Origin: Antilocapra americana
Lineage: Eukaryota; Chordata; Mammalia; Artiodactyla; Antilocapridae
Length of the DNA: 64,000 bases
Direction: 5' to 3'
Assembly: GCA_007570785.1 (NCBI GenBank)
Contig: ML662449.1
Location: forward strand, 16,295,013 to 16,359,012
Position 1 is the first letter of the stretch. Every line of letters begins with the position of its first letter. Under the pieces are notes generated by a model. That model was not told where the DNA came from and ran no database searches. It was given only the letters and a program-made list of their open reading frames with translations. The position numbers and the translations under genes are program-made. Below are positions 47,050 through 58,711 of the stretch, in pieces.

Positions 47050-47528
47050 TTCAGTTCATTTCAGCTGCTCAGTCGTGTCTGACTCTTTGCAACCCAATGA
47101 ATCGCAGCATGCCAGGCCTCTCTGTCCATCAACAACTCCCAGAGTCCACCCAAACCCATGTCCATCGAGTTGGTGATGCCATCCAGAAATCTCATCCTTT
47201 GTCATCCCCTTCTCCTCCTGCCCCCAATCCTTCCCATCATCAGGATCTTTTCCAATGAGTCAACTCTTCGCATGAAGTGGCCAAAGTATTGGAGTTTCAG
47301 CTTCAACATCAGTCCTTCCAATGAACACCCAGGACTTATCTCCTTTAGGATGGATTTGTTGGATCTCCTTGCAGCCCAAGGGACTCTCAAGAGTCTTCTC
47401 CAACACCACAGTTCAAAAGCATCAGTTCTTCGGCACTCAGCCTTTTTCACTGTCCAACTCTCACATCCATACATGACTACTGGAAAAACCATAGCCTTGA
47501 CTAGACGGACCATTGCTGGCAAAGTAAT
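47050..47528 (-). mobile_element. BovB 3'-end fragment, minus strand
   Basis: Antisense BovB terminus and C-terminal coding region. The 106-codon frame 47,202-47,522 reads VRLVKAMVFPVVMYGCESWT, AFELWCWRRLLRVPW and LEGLMLKLKLQYFGH. 5'-truncated. Confidence 0.93.
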
Positions 47529-47535
47529 GATAGAC

Positions 47536-47697
47536 CCAGTTCAATCCCTGGGTCTAGAAGATCCCCTGGAGAAGGAAATGGATACCCACTCCAGTATTCC
47601 TGCCTGAAGAATTTCATGGATAGAGGAGGCTGGTAGGCTAAAGTTCATGGGGTCACAAAGAGCTGGACATAACTGAGCGACTAACACTTTCACTTTC
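47536..47697 (+). mobile_element. Truncated Bov-tA SINE abutting BovB
   Basis: Starts at the tRNA-derived B-box region (GTTCAATCCCTGGGTC) and lacks the head. It ends GACATAACTGAGCGACTAAC. It sits tail-out against the preceding minus BovB. Both carry the related Bov-A sequence, so the pair forms an inverted repeat. Confidence 0.88.
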
Positions 47698-47763
47698 ATG
47701 CATATTTCTAACTATTGTAAAGGCTAAATAATTCCATTAATATTTATGGCCAAATGAAAATAT

Positions 47764-47962
47764 ATGTGGATGTGTACTCAGTTGTTCTGACTCTTTGTGA
47801 TCCATGCACTGTAGCTTTCCAGTCTCCTCTGATCATGGAATTCTCCAGGCATGGAATACAGCCATTCCCTTTTCCAAGGTATCTTCCTGACTCAGGTATC
47901 AAAGCCATGTCTTCTGCATTGGCAGACAGATTCTTTACCACTGTGCCACCTGGGAAACCTTG
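47764..47962 (-). mobile_element. Bov-tA SINE
   Basis: Antisense full-length copy ending in the tRNA-derived head (CACCTGGGAAACC). The 13-bp near-perfect duplication is CAAATGAAAATAT at 47,751-47,763 and CAAATAAAAATAT at 47,963-47,975. Confidence 0.92.
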
Positions 47963-47975
47963 CAAATAAAAATAT

Positions 47976-48629
47976 CTTCATATTATCAGGCTTAAGTCGA
48001 ATTTATAATTTTATATACAAACCAAGGGTTTTTAAAGTTACATTTACTAAAAATGATATTGAGAAAAATTCAGTATCATTTTTAGGGTTAAAGCACAAAG
48101 ATTTTTTTCCATATGAACAACTCTTTACTTCTTTGTCCTCCTTACATTTCTTGTTCTCTCTTTCCGAACTTGACTTGGCAAAAGAGAGCTATATTTGCCT
48201 TCTTTACTAGCATATGCTCCTCCCATGATATACAGGGCTAAGTGAAGACAAGAAAACTCTGAGGACTACAAAGAGTGGAATATTACATATGTCTGGGGCT
48301 TGAGTCTATGCCTAAGAGCTGAAAGTAATTTTTGATATTTCTAAACAAATTAGCCTAAGCTATCTAGAGAATTAAAACACAGATTTCAGGATTAAACAGG
48401 ACCAAAAAAATCAACCGCTTAAGCACATATAATATTCTCTCTAAATTTTAATTAGAAAAGAATTAAATGAATGATTGAAGATGATTATGCATATATTTTC
48501 TTAACTCAATAATAAAGGAAGATTTTATATTCCCAGGGACAAAGAAAATTGACAAAAAGCAACAGTATATCTGATATTTCAAAAAAACTTGAAAGGGAAA
48601 TTAGAGAAGTGTTAATTGATTTAAGCAGC
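47976..48629. other. AT-rich intergenic DNA, nothing identified
   Basis: No gene or named repeat. Confidence 0.5.
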
Positions 48630-48788
48630 AATTACTGGGTGCCTGTAGTGTGAAAAACAATGAACTAAAGCAAAAGTGCTCTACAGAATCCCTTAAGTTA
48701 TCTTATGTGGAAGAACCAAGTATCACAGAAAGCTGGGACTGGGAAGAAAGAATTGCCCCAAATCGAAGTGCAGAGGAGTTGGAATCTC
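48630..48788 (+). mobile_element. MIR SINE fragment
   Basis: Blocks in MIR order: ACTGGGTGCCTGTAGTG, GTGCTCTACAGAATCCCTTAAG, then GAATTGCCCCAAATCGAAGTGC and AGAGGAGTTGGAATC (compare AACTTGCCCAAGGTCACAC...GCTGGGATTC). Diverged. Confidence 0.55.
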
Positions 48789-48796
48789 AAGATCTT

Positions 48797-48864
48797 ATTA
48801 TTTTTTTAATTAATTAATTAATTTTCTTTACATTATCGTGTTGGTTGTGCCATACATTGACATG
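48797..48864 (-). mobile_element. Very short L1 3' insertion
   Basis: T-rich/AATT-rich tail followed by antisense L1 3' UTR (GTTGTGCCATACATTGACATG), only 68 bases in all. Flanked by AAGATCTT at 48,789-48,796 and 48,865-48,872. Confidence 0.75.
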
Positions 48865-48872
48865 AAGATCTT

Positions 48873-50020
48873 CTTAATGGAAGTATTAAAAGCCATTCAG
48901 GAAAATGCCATTTCTTACATTTGCAGGGCACATAAGCTCATTCTGTGGTAAACTGAATGAAAGATACTCCATATGCAAGGAGCATAAGCCACTTCAGAAT
49001 GAAGCTACCTATTTTTAGCTGGAGATTTAATTAAAAACCTACATATTGACTGTGGCAGTACACCTCTTTTGGACCCGGCTTCTGCAAAGTAAGTGGGCAA
49101 ATTTATACCCTAAATAGAGGTTTATACCCTAGAAAGAGGCTAAAAGAATTCCCACTTTACAACTGGGCACTGAACCAAGACAAGATAGTGCCAAGTTTAA
49201 AATGATAGTTGAGGAATGAGCACTGTGAGGTGATCTCCTTGGGTAGATGGTAGAGTGACAGGGAAGACTGAAACACTAGATGTTTAGTGAGTTTAATTTG
49301 GCAAAAACTGTAATATGTATACAAAAAATCAATTTGAGCATTTGTAATAAAATAACAGCAGAAACATTGTTTGGAAAAAATAAAGAGAAAGTAACTGCAT
49401 GGAGAAACAATTGAACAATATAGAGAGGTTAAATGAAAATTAGGACTTAGAGTAGAAATAGGGGGTTGGGTTTACAATTGTATTTTCAGTTGAAAGTGTT
49501 TTTAGGCTTATTTCATATTTTATAAATGATGAACTTATACTACATTGATAAATAATAAAGGCAATTTGAAAATAAGTAACATTGAAGGATTCAGAGATAT
49601 ACTGCAAGATTCAAAGAGAAAGTATTATATAATTTCCCAGTTGTTCACTTCATTTATAGTCTTTATTGATCATATATAAAAGATGGAATTCTTTCAGAAC
49701 ATCTATACCTATAGGTGTGGGTTTATTATTTAGATAAGACATATGGTTTAGTAAGTATTAAACTTTTTATAGAGCTTATTCACATATAAAAGAAAAAATC
49801 AAAAGATAAATAGCTATGAGGTAAAATACTTTTGGCTCAAGTGAAACAAATGAAGAAGAAACTGATTAAAATAAGATTACATTTTAAAAAGTGAATATCT
49901 GTTACAGAGCAGAGGCAAAATAAAGGTGAATGAAGAGTAGAAAACTTTATATCAAGCATGAATAATATGAACTTTTAAGTTTGGAAATGAATGATATCAA
50001 TAATATGTGATGGGTGTGAC
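48873..50020. other. AT-rich intergenic DNA, nothing identified
   Basis: No gene or repeat that I can name. All frames are short. Confidence 0.5.
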
Positions 50021-51025
50021 ATTATTATTGTTATTCAGTCATTAAATCGTGTCCAACTTTTTGTGACCCCATTAACTGCAGCATGCTGAGGTTTCTCTCT
50101 CATACACCACTATCTCCCTGAGTTTGATGAAACTCATATACATTGAGTCAGTGATGCCAGCAACCATCTCATCCTCTGTCGCCACTTCTCTTCTAGTCCT
50201 TAATTTTTCACAGTATCAGGAACTTTTCCACTGAGTCAGCTCTTCATATCAGGTGGCCAAAGTTTTGGAGATGCAGCTTCCGCATCAGTCCTTTCAATGA
50301 ATGTTCAGGACTGATTTTCTTTAAGACGGACTGGTTGGATCTCCTGCTGTCAAAGTGACTCTCAAGAATCTTCTCAAAGTTCAAAAGCATCAGTTCTTTG
50401 GCACTCCACCTTCTTTATGGTCCAGCTCTCATACCCATACGTGACTACTGAAAAAACGATAGCTTTGACTAAATGGACCTTTGTCAGCAATGTCTCTGCT
50501 TTTTAATATGCTGTTTAGGTTTGACATAGCTATTATTCCAAGGAGCAAATGTCTTTTAATTTTAAGGCTGCAGTCACCATCTGTAGTGATTTTGGAGCCC
50601 AAGAAAATGAAATCTGACAGTTACCTCATTTTCCCCACCAATTTGCCATGAATTGACAGGACCAGATGGTATGATCTTAGTTTTCTGAATGTTGAGTTTT
50701 AAGCCAGCTTTTTCACTCTCTTCTTTCACCTTCATCAAGAGGCTCTTTAGTTCCTCTTCACTTTCTGCCATTAAAGTGTTATCATCTGATTACCTGAGGT
50801 TGCTGATATTTCTCCCAGCAATGTTGATGATTCATCTAGCCCAACATTTCACATGATGTACTCTGCATATAAGTTAAATAAGCAAGGTGAAAATGTACAG
50901 TCTTGATATACTCCTTTTCCAATTTTGAACCAGTTTGTCATTCCATGTTCTCACCAAAATGTGGTCCACTGGAACAGGTAATTGCAAAGCACTTCAATAT
51001 TCTTGCCTTGAGAACGCCATGAAAA
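50021..51025 (-). mobile_element. BovB with inverted 5' segment
   Basis: 50,021-50,950 is antisense BovB from the 3' end into the RT. The frame 50,574-50,771 reads MAESEEELKSLLMKVKEESE. At about 50,953 the orientation flips: 50,953-51,025 is plus-strand BovB 5' sequence (AATGTGGTCCACTGGAACAG, then ATATTCTTGCCTTGAGAACG). This is the order expected from twin priming, with the intervening region missing. The expected YADD site (near 50,785) reads stop-S-D-D. Confidence 0.88.
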
Positions 51026-51370
51026 TCATTAAAAAGGGATAAGATAGTAATGTCAAAATAGGAAAATAACTCTCTGCAACTGAGATCAATAAGAAAGCAA
51101 GAAAAATTGGAAAAGAGGAGAAATTGTTATCAAGTTTCCAAAAATAATCCCATAAATCATTGAGACGATGATTTGATTAAACGTGATGTACTTTTTAAAA
51201 ACACAACAGCAAACTGTACTTCAGAATTGGTATGGCATTGTAATATACCTACTTGGAAATATGTTATAAGGCTTTTCTCTCCTTAACTTTACCAGATCAT
51301 TCATGATTCTTTCTGTTTTGGTACTTATATTTTTCTCAGTAACACAAGGGATTTTTATGCCATAAGAAAT

Positions 51371-51620
51371 AATAGACTCGTGGACTTTGGGGATGAGGGT
51401 AAGGGTGGGATGATATGGGAGAAGGACATTGAAACAAGTTAATTATCATATGTCTAATCAATCGCCAGCCCAGGATTGATGCTCGGGGCTGGTGCTGCGA
51501 GATTTCCCCGGGGGGGAGGGAGGGAGGAGGGAGGGAGGAGGGAGGGGGGTTCTTGAGGGGGAGCATATGTAAACCCATGGTGATATCATGACATTGTATG
51601 GCAAAAACAATAAAAAAAAA
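51371..51620 (+). mobile_element. 5'-truncated ruminant L1 (3' UTR)
   Basis: Sense copy of the 3' UTR. It starts AGACTCGTGGACTTTGG, has the G-rich tract at 51,508-51,548 and ends with GTATGGCAAAAACAATAAAA plus an A-run. AAGAAAT at 51,364-51,370 and 51,621-51,627 may be the target duplication, though it is short and A-rich. Close relative of 16,732-16,989. Confidence 0.85.
51508..51548 (+). other. G-tract with G-quadruplex potential
   Basis: Six or more runs of at least three G are separated by single A or GA (GGGGGGGAGGGAGGGAGGAG and onward). Such tracts are known in L1 3' UTRs. The reverse complement occurs at 16,800-16,828. Confidence 0.8.
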
Positions 51621-53841
51621 AAGAAATTCTATTTAAAAATGATATGTATCTTTTACTTATAGATATTTTCCTAGTATGCCAGTGACATTTTATTAGTTGT
51701 GTCTCTTTAATATTATTACTAAAACAATAAACATTCACTGAAGAAAATCTAGAATTAATGAAAATAAAATAGTCACTGAAATCACTTCCCACAAAAATTA
51801 GAGGACAAAAAGCTAGGTTACAGGTGAGGGAGCAAGGTAAAATCCTATAAGACCAAATAAATAAAGAGGAAATAGGAAATCTACATGAAAAAAAAATTCA
51901 GAATCATAGTAAAGATAATCTAACATCTTGGAAATAGAATGAAACCATAAATTAAGAAAATATAAGAAAAGTTTAACAAGGACCTAAAATAGCAAATATT
52001 TTATTTAGTGATGAAAAATACAAAAACAGGAATGAAAAGTACACTAGAAGGAATCAATAGCAGAATAACTGAGGGAGAAGTCTAAATAACTGAGCTGGAA
52101 GACATAATGGTGGAAATAACTGCCATGGAGCAGAATAAAGGGGAAAAAAAAAGAATAGAAGGAAATGATTACAGTCTTAGAGACCACTGGCACAACATTA
52201 AATGAACCCACATTTAAATTATAGTGGTCTAAGAAGAAGAGAAAGAGAATGTATCTGTGAAAATATTTGAAGAGGTTGTTGCCAAAAAGTCCTTCAACGT
52301 AAGAAAGAAAATAGCCATCTAAGTTCAGGAAGGGCAGAGAGTACATAAAGGGTAAACCCAAGTATGCTGTGACACATATTATTCAAACTAACAAAAATTA
52401 AATTTAAAGAAAAAGTGTTAAAAGTAACAAAGGAAAGGTAACAAATAACTTTCTTCTTAAGTGCACATGGAACATTCCAGGATAAATCACCTCTTGAGTC
52501 ACAATTCAAGACGATGAATTTAAGAAAAGTGAAATTGTATCAAGCATTTTTTCTGACCACAATGTTATGAGATAAGATATCAATTATGAGGAAAAAAATT
52601 GTAAAAAACAAAAACACATGTTTTTTTGATGCTGCTAAATAACCAAGGGACTGAGTAACTTAAAGAAGAAAAAAAAAAAAAATACCTAGAAATGACGATA
52701 ACAAAAGCACGATGATCAAAGTCCTACAGAATGCAGAAACATCAGTTCTAAGAGAGCAGTTTATAGCAATGCAATCCTGCCTTGAGAAAAAGCAAAGAAA
52801 CAAATAAACAAAAAACCCAAATAAACAACTTAGCATTATACCCAAAGAAACTAGAAAAAGAAGAGCAAACAAAATCCAAACTTAGCAGAAGGAAAGAAAT
52901 CTTATAAACCAGAGCAGAAATGAAATAGAAATGAAAAAAAAAAAACAATAGGAAGGAATAATGCAACTAAAAGCTGTTTTTTTTTTTTTTTGAGAAGATA
53001 ATCAAAATCAATAAGCCTTTTGCCAGACTCATCAAGAAACAAGGGAGAGGATTCAGATCAATACAATTAAAATGAAAAATTAGAAATTACAACTGACACC
53101 ATAGAAACACAAAGATCATAAGATACTTTTTTACTATGTATTAATAAAAGGGACAATCTAGAAGAAGTGGACAAATTCTTAGAGAGATACAAGCTTCAAA
53201 GATTGAACCATGAAGAAATAGAAAACATAAATGGATCAAACATAAGTAATGAAATTGAAACTATGATTTAAAATCTTCCGACAAACAAAAGTACAGGACC
53301 AGATGGTTCTTCAGATGAGTATTATTATTAAAACATTTAGAGAAGAGTTGACACTTACACTTCTCAAATGCTTCCAAAAAAAAAAAAAAATTACAGAGGA
53401 AGGAACCATCCCCACCCAATTCTATAAAGCTACCATGATGAGGTTTCATCTCTCACCAGTCAGAATGGCTATCATCCAAAAAAAAAAGCAACAACAAAAC
53501 TACAAACAATAAATACTAGAGAAGAAGGGGAGAAAAGTGAACCCTCTTCTACTGTTGATGGGACTGTAAATTGATACAGCCACTGTGGAGAATAGTATGG
53601 AGAGTCTTTAAAAAAAAAAAACTAGGAATAAAACTACCATATGACACAGTAATCCTACTACTGGGCATATACCCTGAGAAAACCATAACTGAAAAAGACA
53701 CATGTACCCCATGCTCATCACAGCACTGTTTACGATATCTAGGACATTGATGCAACCAAGATGTCCATCAACAGATGAATGGATAAAGAAGATGTGGTAT
53801 ATATTTGTATATATATGTATGTGTGTGTGTGTGTGTGTGCG

Positions 53842-54164
53842 CTATGCTTAGTCACTCAGTTGTGTTTGACTCTTTGTGACCCCATGGACTATAGCCCACC
53901 AGGCTCCTTTGTCCATGGGGATTCTCCAAGCAAGAATATTGGAGTGGGTTGTCACGCCTTCCTCCACAGGATCTTTCCAACCCAGCAATCAAACCCAAGT
54001 ATTCCACATTGCAGGCTTATTCTTTAGCATCTGATCCACCAGGGAAGCCCTAGAATACTGGAATGGGTAGCCTATCCCTTCTCCAGGGGATCTTCCAAAC
54101 CCAGGAATTGAACCAGGTCTCCTGCATTGCAGGCAAATTCTTGACCAGCTGAGCTACCAGGGAA
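53842..54164 (-). mobile_element. Bov-tA SINE plus an extra tRNA-half, inside L1M
   Basis: 53,842-54,050 is a complete antisense Bov-tA. It is followed by a second tRNA-side half (54,051-54,164) with its own AGATCTTCC- and GAATTGAACC-type blocks and head end CTACCAGGGAAT. It sits between a (TG)n and a (TC)n(TA)n microsatellite. Confidence 0.88.
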
Positions 54165-54212
<48 letters not shown>

Positions 54213-54213
54213 C
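54165..54213 (+). repeat. (TC)n(TA)n microsatellite
   Basis: About 13 TC units are followed by about 11 TA units. A matching (TG)n run is at 53,821-53,839 on the other side of the SINE. Confidence 0.95.
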
Positions 54214-54712
54214 ACATAATGGATTATTACTTAGCCATAAAAAGAAGGAATTTAAGTTAATTCTAGTGAGGTGGATGAAACTAGTGTCTGTTATACAGAA
54301 TGAAGTAAGTTAGAAAGTGTAAAATAAATATAGTATATTAACACATATATGTAGAATCTAGAAAATGGTACTGATGAGCCTATTTGAAGGGAAGGAATGA
54401 AGACATGGGTATAGAGAATGGACTTGTGGACATACTAAAGGAAGGAAAGAGTGGAATGGACAGAGAAAGTAGCATTGACATATATACCCTACCGTGTGTA
54501 AAACAGGTAGCTGGTGAGATGTTGTTATATAACACAAGGAGCCCAGCCTGGAATTCTGTGATGACCTAGGCAATAGGAAGGGAGAAGGGAGGAAGGCTCA
54601 AGAGACAGATTATATATGCATAATTATGACTAGTTTGCACTGTTGTACAGCAGAAACCAACACAACATTGTAAAGCAAATTTCCTCCAATTAAAAAATAA
54701 AGTAATAAAAAC

Positions 54713-55562
54713 CAGCTAGCAAATAATCCAAGAAAAATAGCCAATTACTTGTTATTACTTAAAAGGTATTACATGCATATACTTTAAAAATAATGAATCA
54801 AAATAGATGAAATCAGATTATAAACAAAAATAAATGTTTATAGTAGCTATATAAGTTTCATTTAAAGGGAAATACATTGGTAGAGATAAAAGCAGAGGCT
54901 ACATATTGATAGACATATCAGTCCTAAGAGGGTATAAAATATAAACCTATAAATAAATGAATGAATAAATTCATTCATTTATTCCACAAATAATACATGC
55001 CACCTATTGTCCCAGAAGTGAGAAATATAGATGAGTCAAAATCTCTGATATCAAGGAGATATATTGTACCAGGGGGAAAATAAACATGTTCTGTCTCTAT
55101 CCTTCTTTCTTTCTCTCACACATGCACACATGCACCACATACACAGAATGATCAATGCTGTGAAGATCAATAAGAGAAGAATAAGGCAGAGTGAAGTAAA
55201 TGAAGAAGCTTGCATGTGAACACCAGGGGAAAATTACAAGGAGTAGGTATAGAAAATACAGATGTCTTGAACATTTACAATTTTGAATTCATTTTTATAC
55301 ATGATTTCAAGCCTTTTACACATTTTAATTCAACATTTTTCATACTAAATTTGTTTTTAGTCTACTTATACATCTTGATTAGACTTTAGTCCTATAGAAC
55401 AAAGAGCATATCTAAAATTATCCTTTATTTTTGAAGAGGATGATTACAAGTGCATGATTACATTTGAGTTTAGATTTCCCTGTGAAAACCAGTCTTGAGT
55501 TAAATGTATAGTGATGTCCTGTCTCAAATACATTTGAAAGGTAACACTTATAAAATGAAACT
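54713..55562. other. AT-rich intergenic DNA, nothing identified
   Basis: A short near-palindromic TGAATGAATAAATTCATTCA lies at about 54,958-54,977. No gene or named repeat is seen. Confidence 0.5.
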
Positions 55563-57150
55563 ATGATCCAATGGATGTTGACAATTTGATCTCTGGTTCT
55601 GCTGCCTTTTCTAAATCCAGGTTTAACATCTAGAAGTTCTCAGTTCACATACTGTTGAAGCCTCACTTGGAGAATTTTGAGCACTACTTTGCTAGCATGT
55701 GAAATGAGTGCAATTGTGTGGTAGTTCAAACATTCCTTGGCATTGCCTTTCTTTGGGATTGGAACGAAAACTCACTTTTTCTAGTCCTATGGTGACCGTT
55801 GAGTTTTTCAAATTTGCTGACATACTGAGTGCAGCACCTTAACAGTATCATCTCTTAGGATTTGAAATAGCTCAACTAGAATTCCATCACCTCTACTAGC
55901 TTTGCTCATAGTGATGCTTCCTAAGGCTCACTTCTCTTCACTTTCCAGGATGATCACTCTAATGAGTGATTGCACCACCACGATTATTTCTATGTTTAAG
56001 ATCTTTTTTGTATAGTTCTTCTGTGTATTATTGTCACCTCGTCTTAATATTTTCTGCTTCTGTTAGGTGCAAACTGTTTTTGTCCTTTATTGACCCCATT
56101 TTTGCATGAAATGTTCCCTGATGTCTATAATTTTCTTGAAGAACTCTCTAGTCTTTCGCATCCTGTACTTCTCTCTTTCTTTGCATTGATCACTTTCCCA
56201 CCCTATACTTCTCTCTTTCTTTGCATTGATCACTTAAGAAAGCTTTCTTATCTCTCCTTGCTATTCTTTAGAACTCTGCACTCAGATAGGTGTATCTTTC
56301 CTTTTCTCCTCTGGCATTAGCTTCTCAGCTCTTTGTAAAGCCTCTTCAGACAACCATCTTGCCTTTTTGCATTTCTTTTTCTTGGGGATGGTCTTGATCA
56401 CTGCCTCCTGTACAGTATCACGAGCCTCTGTCCACAGTTCCTCAGACTCTCAGACCTAATCCCTTAAGTCTTTCTGTCACTTTCACTGTATAATTGCAAG
56501 CGATTTTATTTAGGTTATATATAAATGGTCTAGAGGTTTTCCCTAGTATATTCAATTTAAATCTGAATTTTGCAGTAGGAGTTCATGATCCGAGCCACAG
56601 CCAGCTCCTGGTCTTGTTTTTGCTGACCTTATAGACCTTTGTCATCTTCAGTTGCAAAGAATATAATTAATCTGATTTTGGTATTGATCATCTGGTGAAG
56701 TCCATGTGTAGAGTCATCTCTTGTGTTGTTGGAAGAGAGTGTTTGCTGTGACCAGTGTGTTCTCTTGGCAAAACTCTGTTAGCCTTTGCCCTACTTCATT
56801 CTGTACTCCAAGGCCAAACTTGCCTGTTATTCCAGGTATCTGTTGACTTCCCACTTATTTATTCCAGTCCCCTATGATGAAAAATACATCATTTTTTGAT
56901 GTTAGTTCCAGATGGTCTTGTAGTTTATGATAGAACCATTCAATTTCAACTTCTCTGGTGTTAGTGGTTGGGGCATAGACATGGGTTACTCTGATATTGA
57001 ATGGTTTACCTTGGAAATGAACAGAGATCATTCATACTGTCATTTTTGAGATTACACCCAAGTACTATATTTTGGACTCTTTTGTTGACTATGAGGGCTG
57101 CTCCATTTCTTCTAAGGGATTCTTGCCCATAGTAGTAGATATAATGGTCA
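55563..57150 (-). mobile_element. BovB middle part (RT to endonuclease), both ends missing
   Basis: Antisense BovB from the RT region (GATGTTGACAATTTGATCTC at 55,574) through linker and endonuclease. The frame 57,006-57,230 reads SKFDHYIYYYGQESLRRNGA and NKRVQNIVLGCNL. The 3' third with the SINE-like terminus is absent, so this copy must have been cut after insertion or formed abnormally. A 40-bp tandem duplication lies within it at 56,166-56,245. Confidence 0.9.
56166..56245 (+). repeat. 40-bp tandem duplication within BovB
   Basis: TACTTCTCTCTTTCTTTGCA and the following ten bases recur at exactly 40 bases spacing (56,166 and 56,206). The copies differ only in the last bases. This is a local duplication, not part of BovB. 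Confidence 0.9.
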
Positions 57151-57228
57151 AACTTTGACTCACTAACTTCATTTCTATGAAAGTGCAGTTGATAGGAGTG
57201 GAATTCTGTAGATACTATGTATTGTGTC

Positions 57229-57253
<25 letters not shown>
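57229..57253 (+). repeat. (AT)n microsatellite
   Basis: About 12 uninterrupted AT units. Confidence 0.95.
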
Positions 57254-57259
<6 letters not shown>

Positions 57260-57639
57260 TATTCATTACATGTGAGGAAATGCTGCAAAAGTAGCTAATA
57301 ACACTAAAAATATCATGGGTTATTCTTTATTGAATATTAATTTTTAAAAGGGTAACAATAGCATTTTATATCTAAAAATGTACATATTTTTATATTTTAT
57401 AAAAATATACTATGAGAAAATATATAATGAAATAGTAAGAAGATTTAAATGTAATCTAAGGATTAGAGGTAATTATTTTTATCCTTGAAAAAGTCATAGT
57501 ACACTTAAAAAAATTAGTTGAGATATACATAAACACTAGATGAATTTTTGATGATTGTTGACAAGTATACACACTTGAGTAACTCAGATCCCAAAGATCT
57601 ACCTTTACAGACCTTTCAGTGATTCACTGTCCTCCCCAG

Positions 57640-58480
57640 AGTGAAATCAATTTTTGGTTTATGTTCTTAGAGATATCCCCAAAACATGAAATTATTGGGT
57701 CACATGCTAGTTCAAAGTTTAACTTCTATGAAACTATCAATCAATTTTTTACCAGCAATATATGAGTTCCAGTTGTTAAGTATCTTCTCCAACATTGGTA
57801 TTTGTTCTTTTAATTTTACCCATTCCAGTATGTGCCTAGTAATATTTCATTTTGGTTAATTGCAGTTCACTTGTCAATAATAATATTGAGCATCTCTTCA
57901 TATCTTTATTGTCCAATTAGAAATCTTCTTTTCTGGAGCGTGTCTTCAAAAATTTTCCCATTTAAAAATATTGGACCAGGAGTTATTTTATATGTTCCAG
58001 ATATAAGATTTTGGTCAGATATGTGTATTATTAATATTTTCTCTAAATCTGAGGCTGAACTACTCTTTTGATAAGAAACTTTTGATTTTGATAATATCAG
58101 TGAGTGAGTTTATTTATGCTTTGTGTTTCTGAGGTCTAAAATAATTTTTCTTTACATGAGAGCATGAATACTTTCTAGATATATTTAGAATTAATTTATG
58201 ATGCATTCTAAAATTAGTATTTTCTTCTAGATATTTCACTTTTATATTTAGATCTACATTTCATTCCTATCAAATTGTATATAGTGTGAGGAATAGCTTG
58301 AGGTCCTTTCCTCTGATATGAATACAAATGTTCTAGTGATATTTATGAAAATCTATTCCTTTCTCTTTCATTGCATCTTTTCCAGAAATATTTTCCTGCA
58401 TACATGCACGGATAATTCTGCCATCTCTTCAACTATGTCTAAACTTGCACAAACACCACACTATTTTAACTATTACATGA
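57640..58480 (-). mobile_element. Old L1M fragment, antisense (3' part)
   Basis: Blocks in the order of antisense L1 ORF2-end/3' region: TGAAATTATTGGGTCACATG, GCATCTCTTCATATC, TATAAGATTTTGGTCAG, then GTGTGAGGAATAGCTTGAGGTCC at 58,285-58,307. Continues beyond the BovB insertion at 59,380-60,370. Confidence 0.65.
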
Positions 58481-58711
58481 CTTGGTTAAAAAGTTCCTTC
58501 AGTTTTTTTAAGTAAAAATAAAAGGCATAGTTTTTCATTTATTCCAAACACTTTATTGGACAACACTTTCATGGTTTTGTTCCACTGCCTTCTGCCATTC
58601 TCCAGGCAACTTCATAGTTTCTTCTTTCCAAAACACTTTTTTCTCCTTTTTGACCAAATAAATGTTCTAAGTGGTTTTTACAGTCTTTCAGGGAATTGAA
58701 ATTGTTCTGAT

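Larger units (their letters stand above)
52030..54712 (+). mobile_element. Old L1M element with internal deletions
   Basis: 52,030-52,460 resembles L1 ORF1 (ACACTAGAAGGAATCAATAG, then GAGCTGGAAGACATAATGG). A jump follows to the end of the ORF2 endonuclease (TTTCTTCTTAAGTGCACATGG at about 52,450). 52,540-53,440 is RT sequence (CTTCCGACAAACAAAAGTAC and GGACCAGATGG near 53,275-53,306). At about 53,440 there is a second jump to the ORF2 end/3' UTR (CAGCCACTGTGGAGAATAGT; ATGTCCATCAACAGATGAATGG). The last part (54,213-54,712) ends with CACAACATTGTAAAGC and an A-rich tail. Many stops. A SINE pair and microsatellites interrupt it at 53,821-54,213. Confidence 0.8.
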
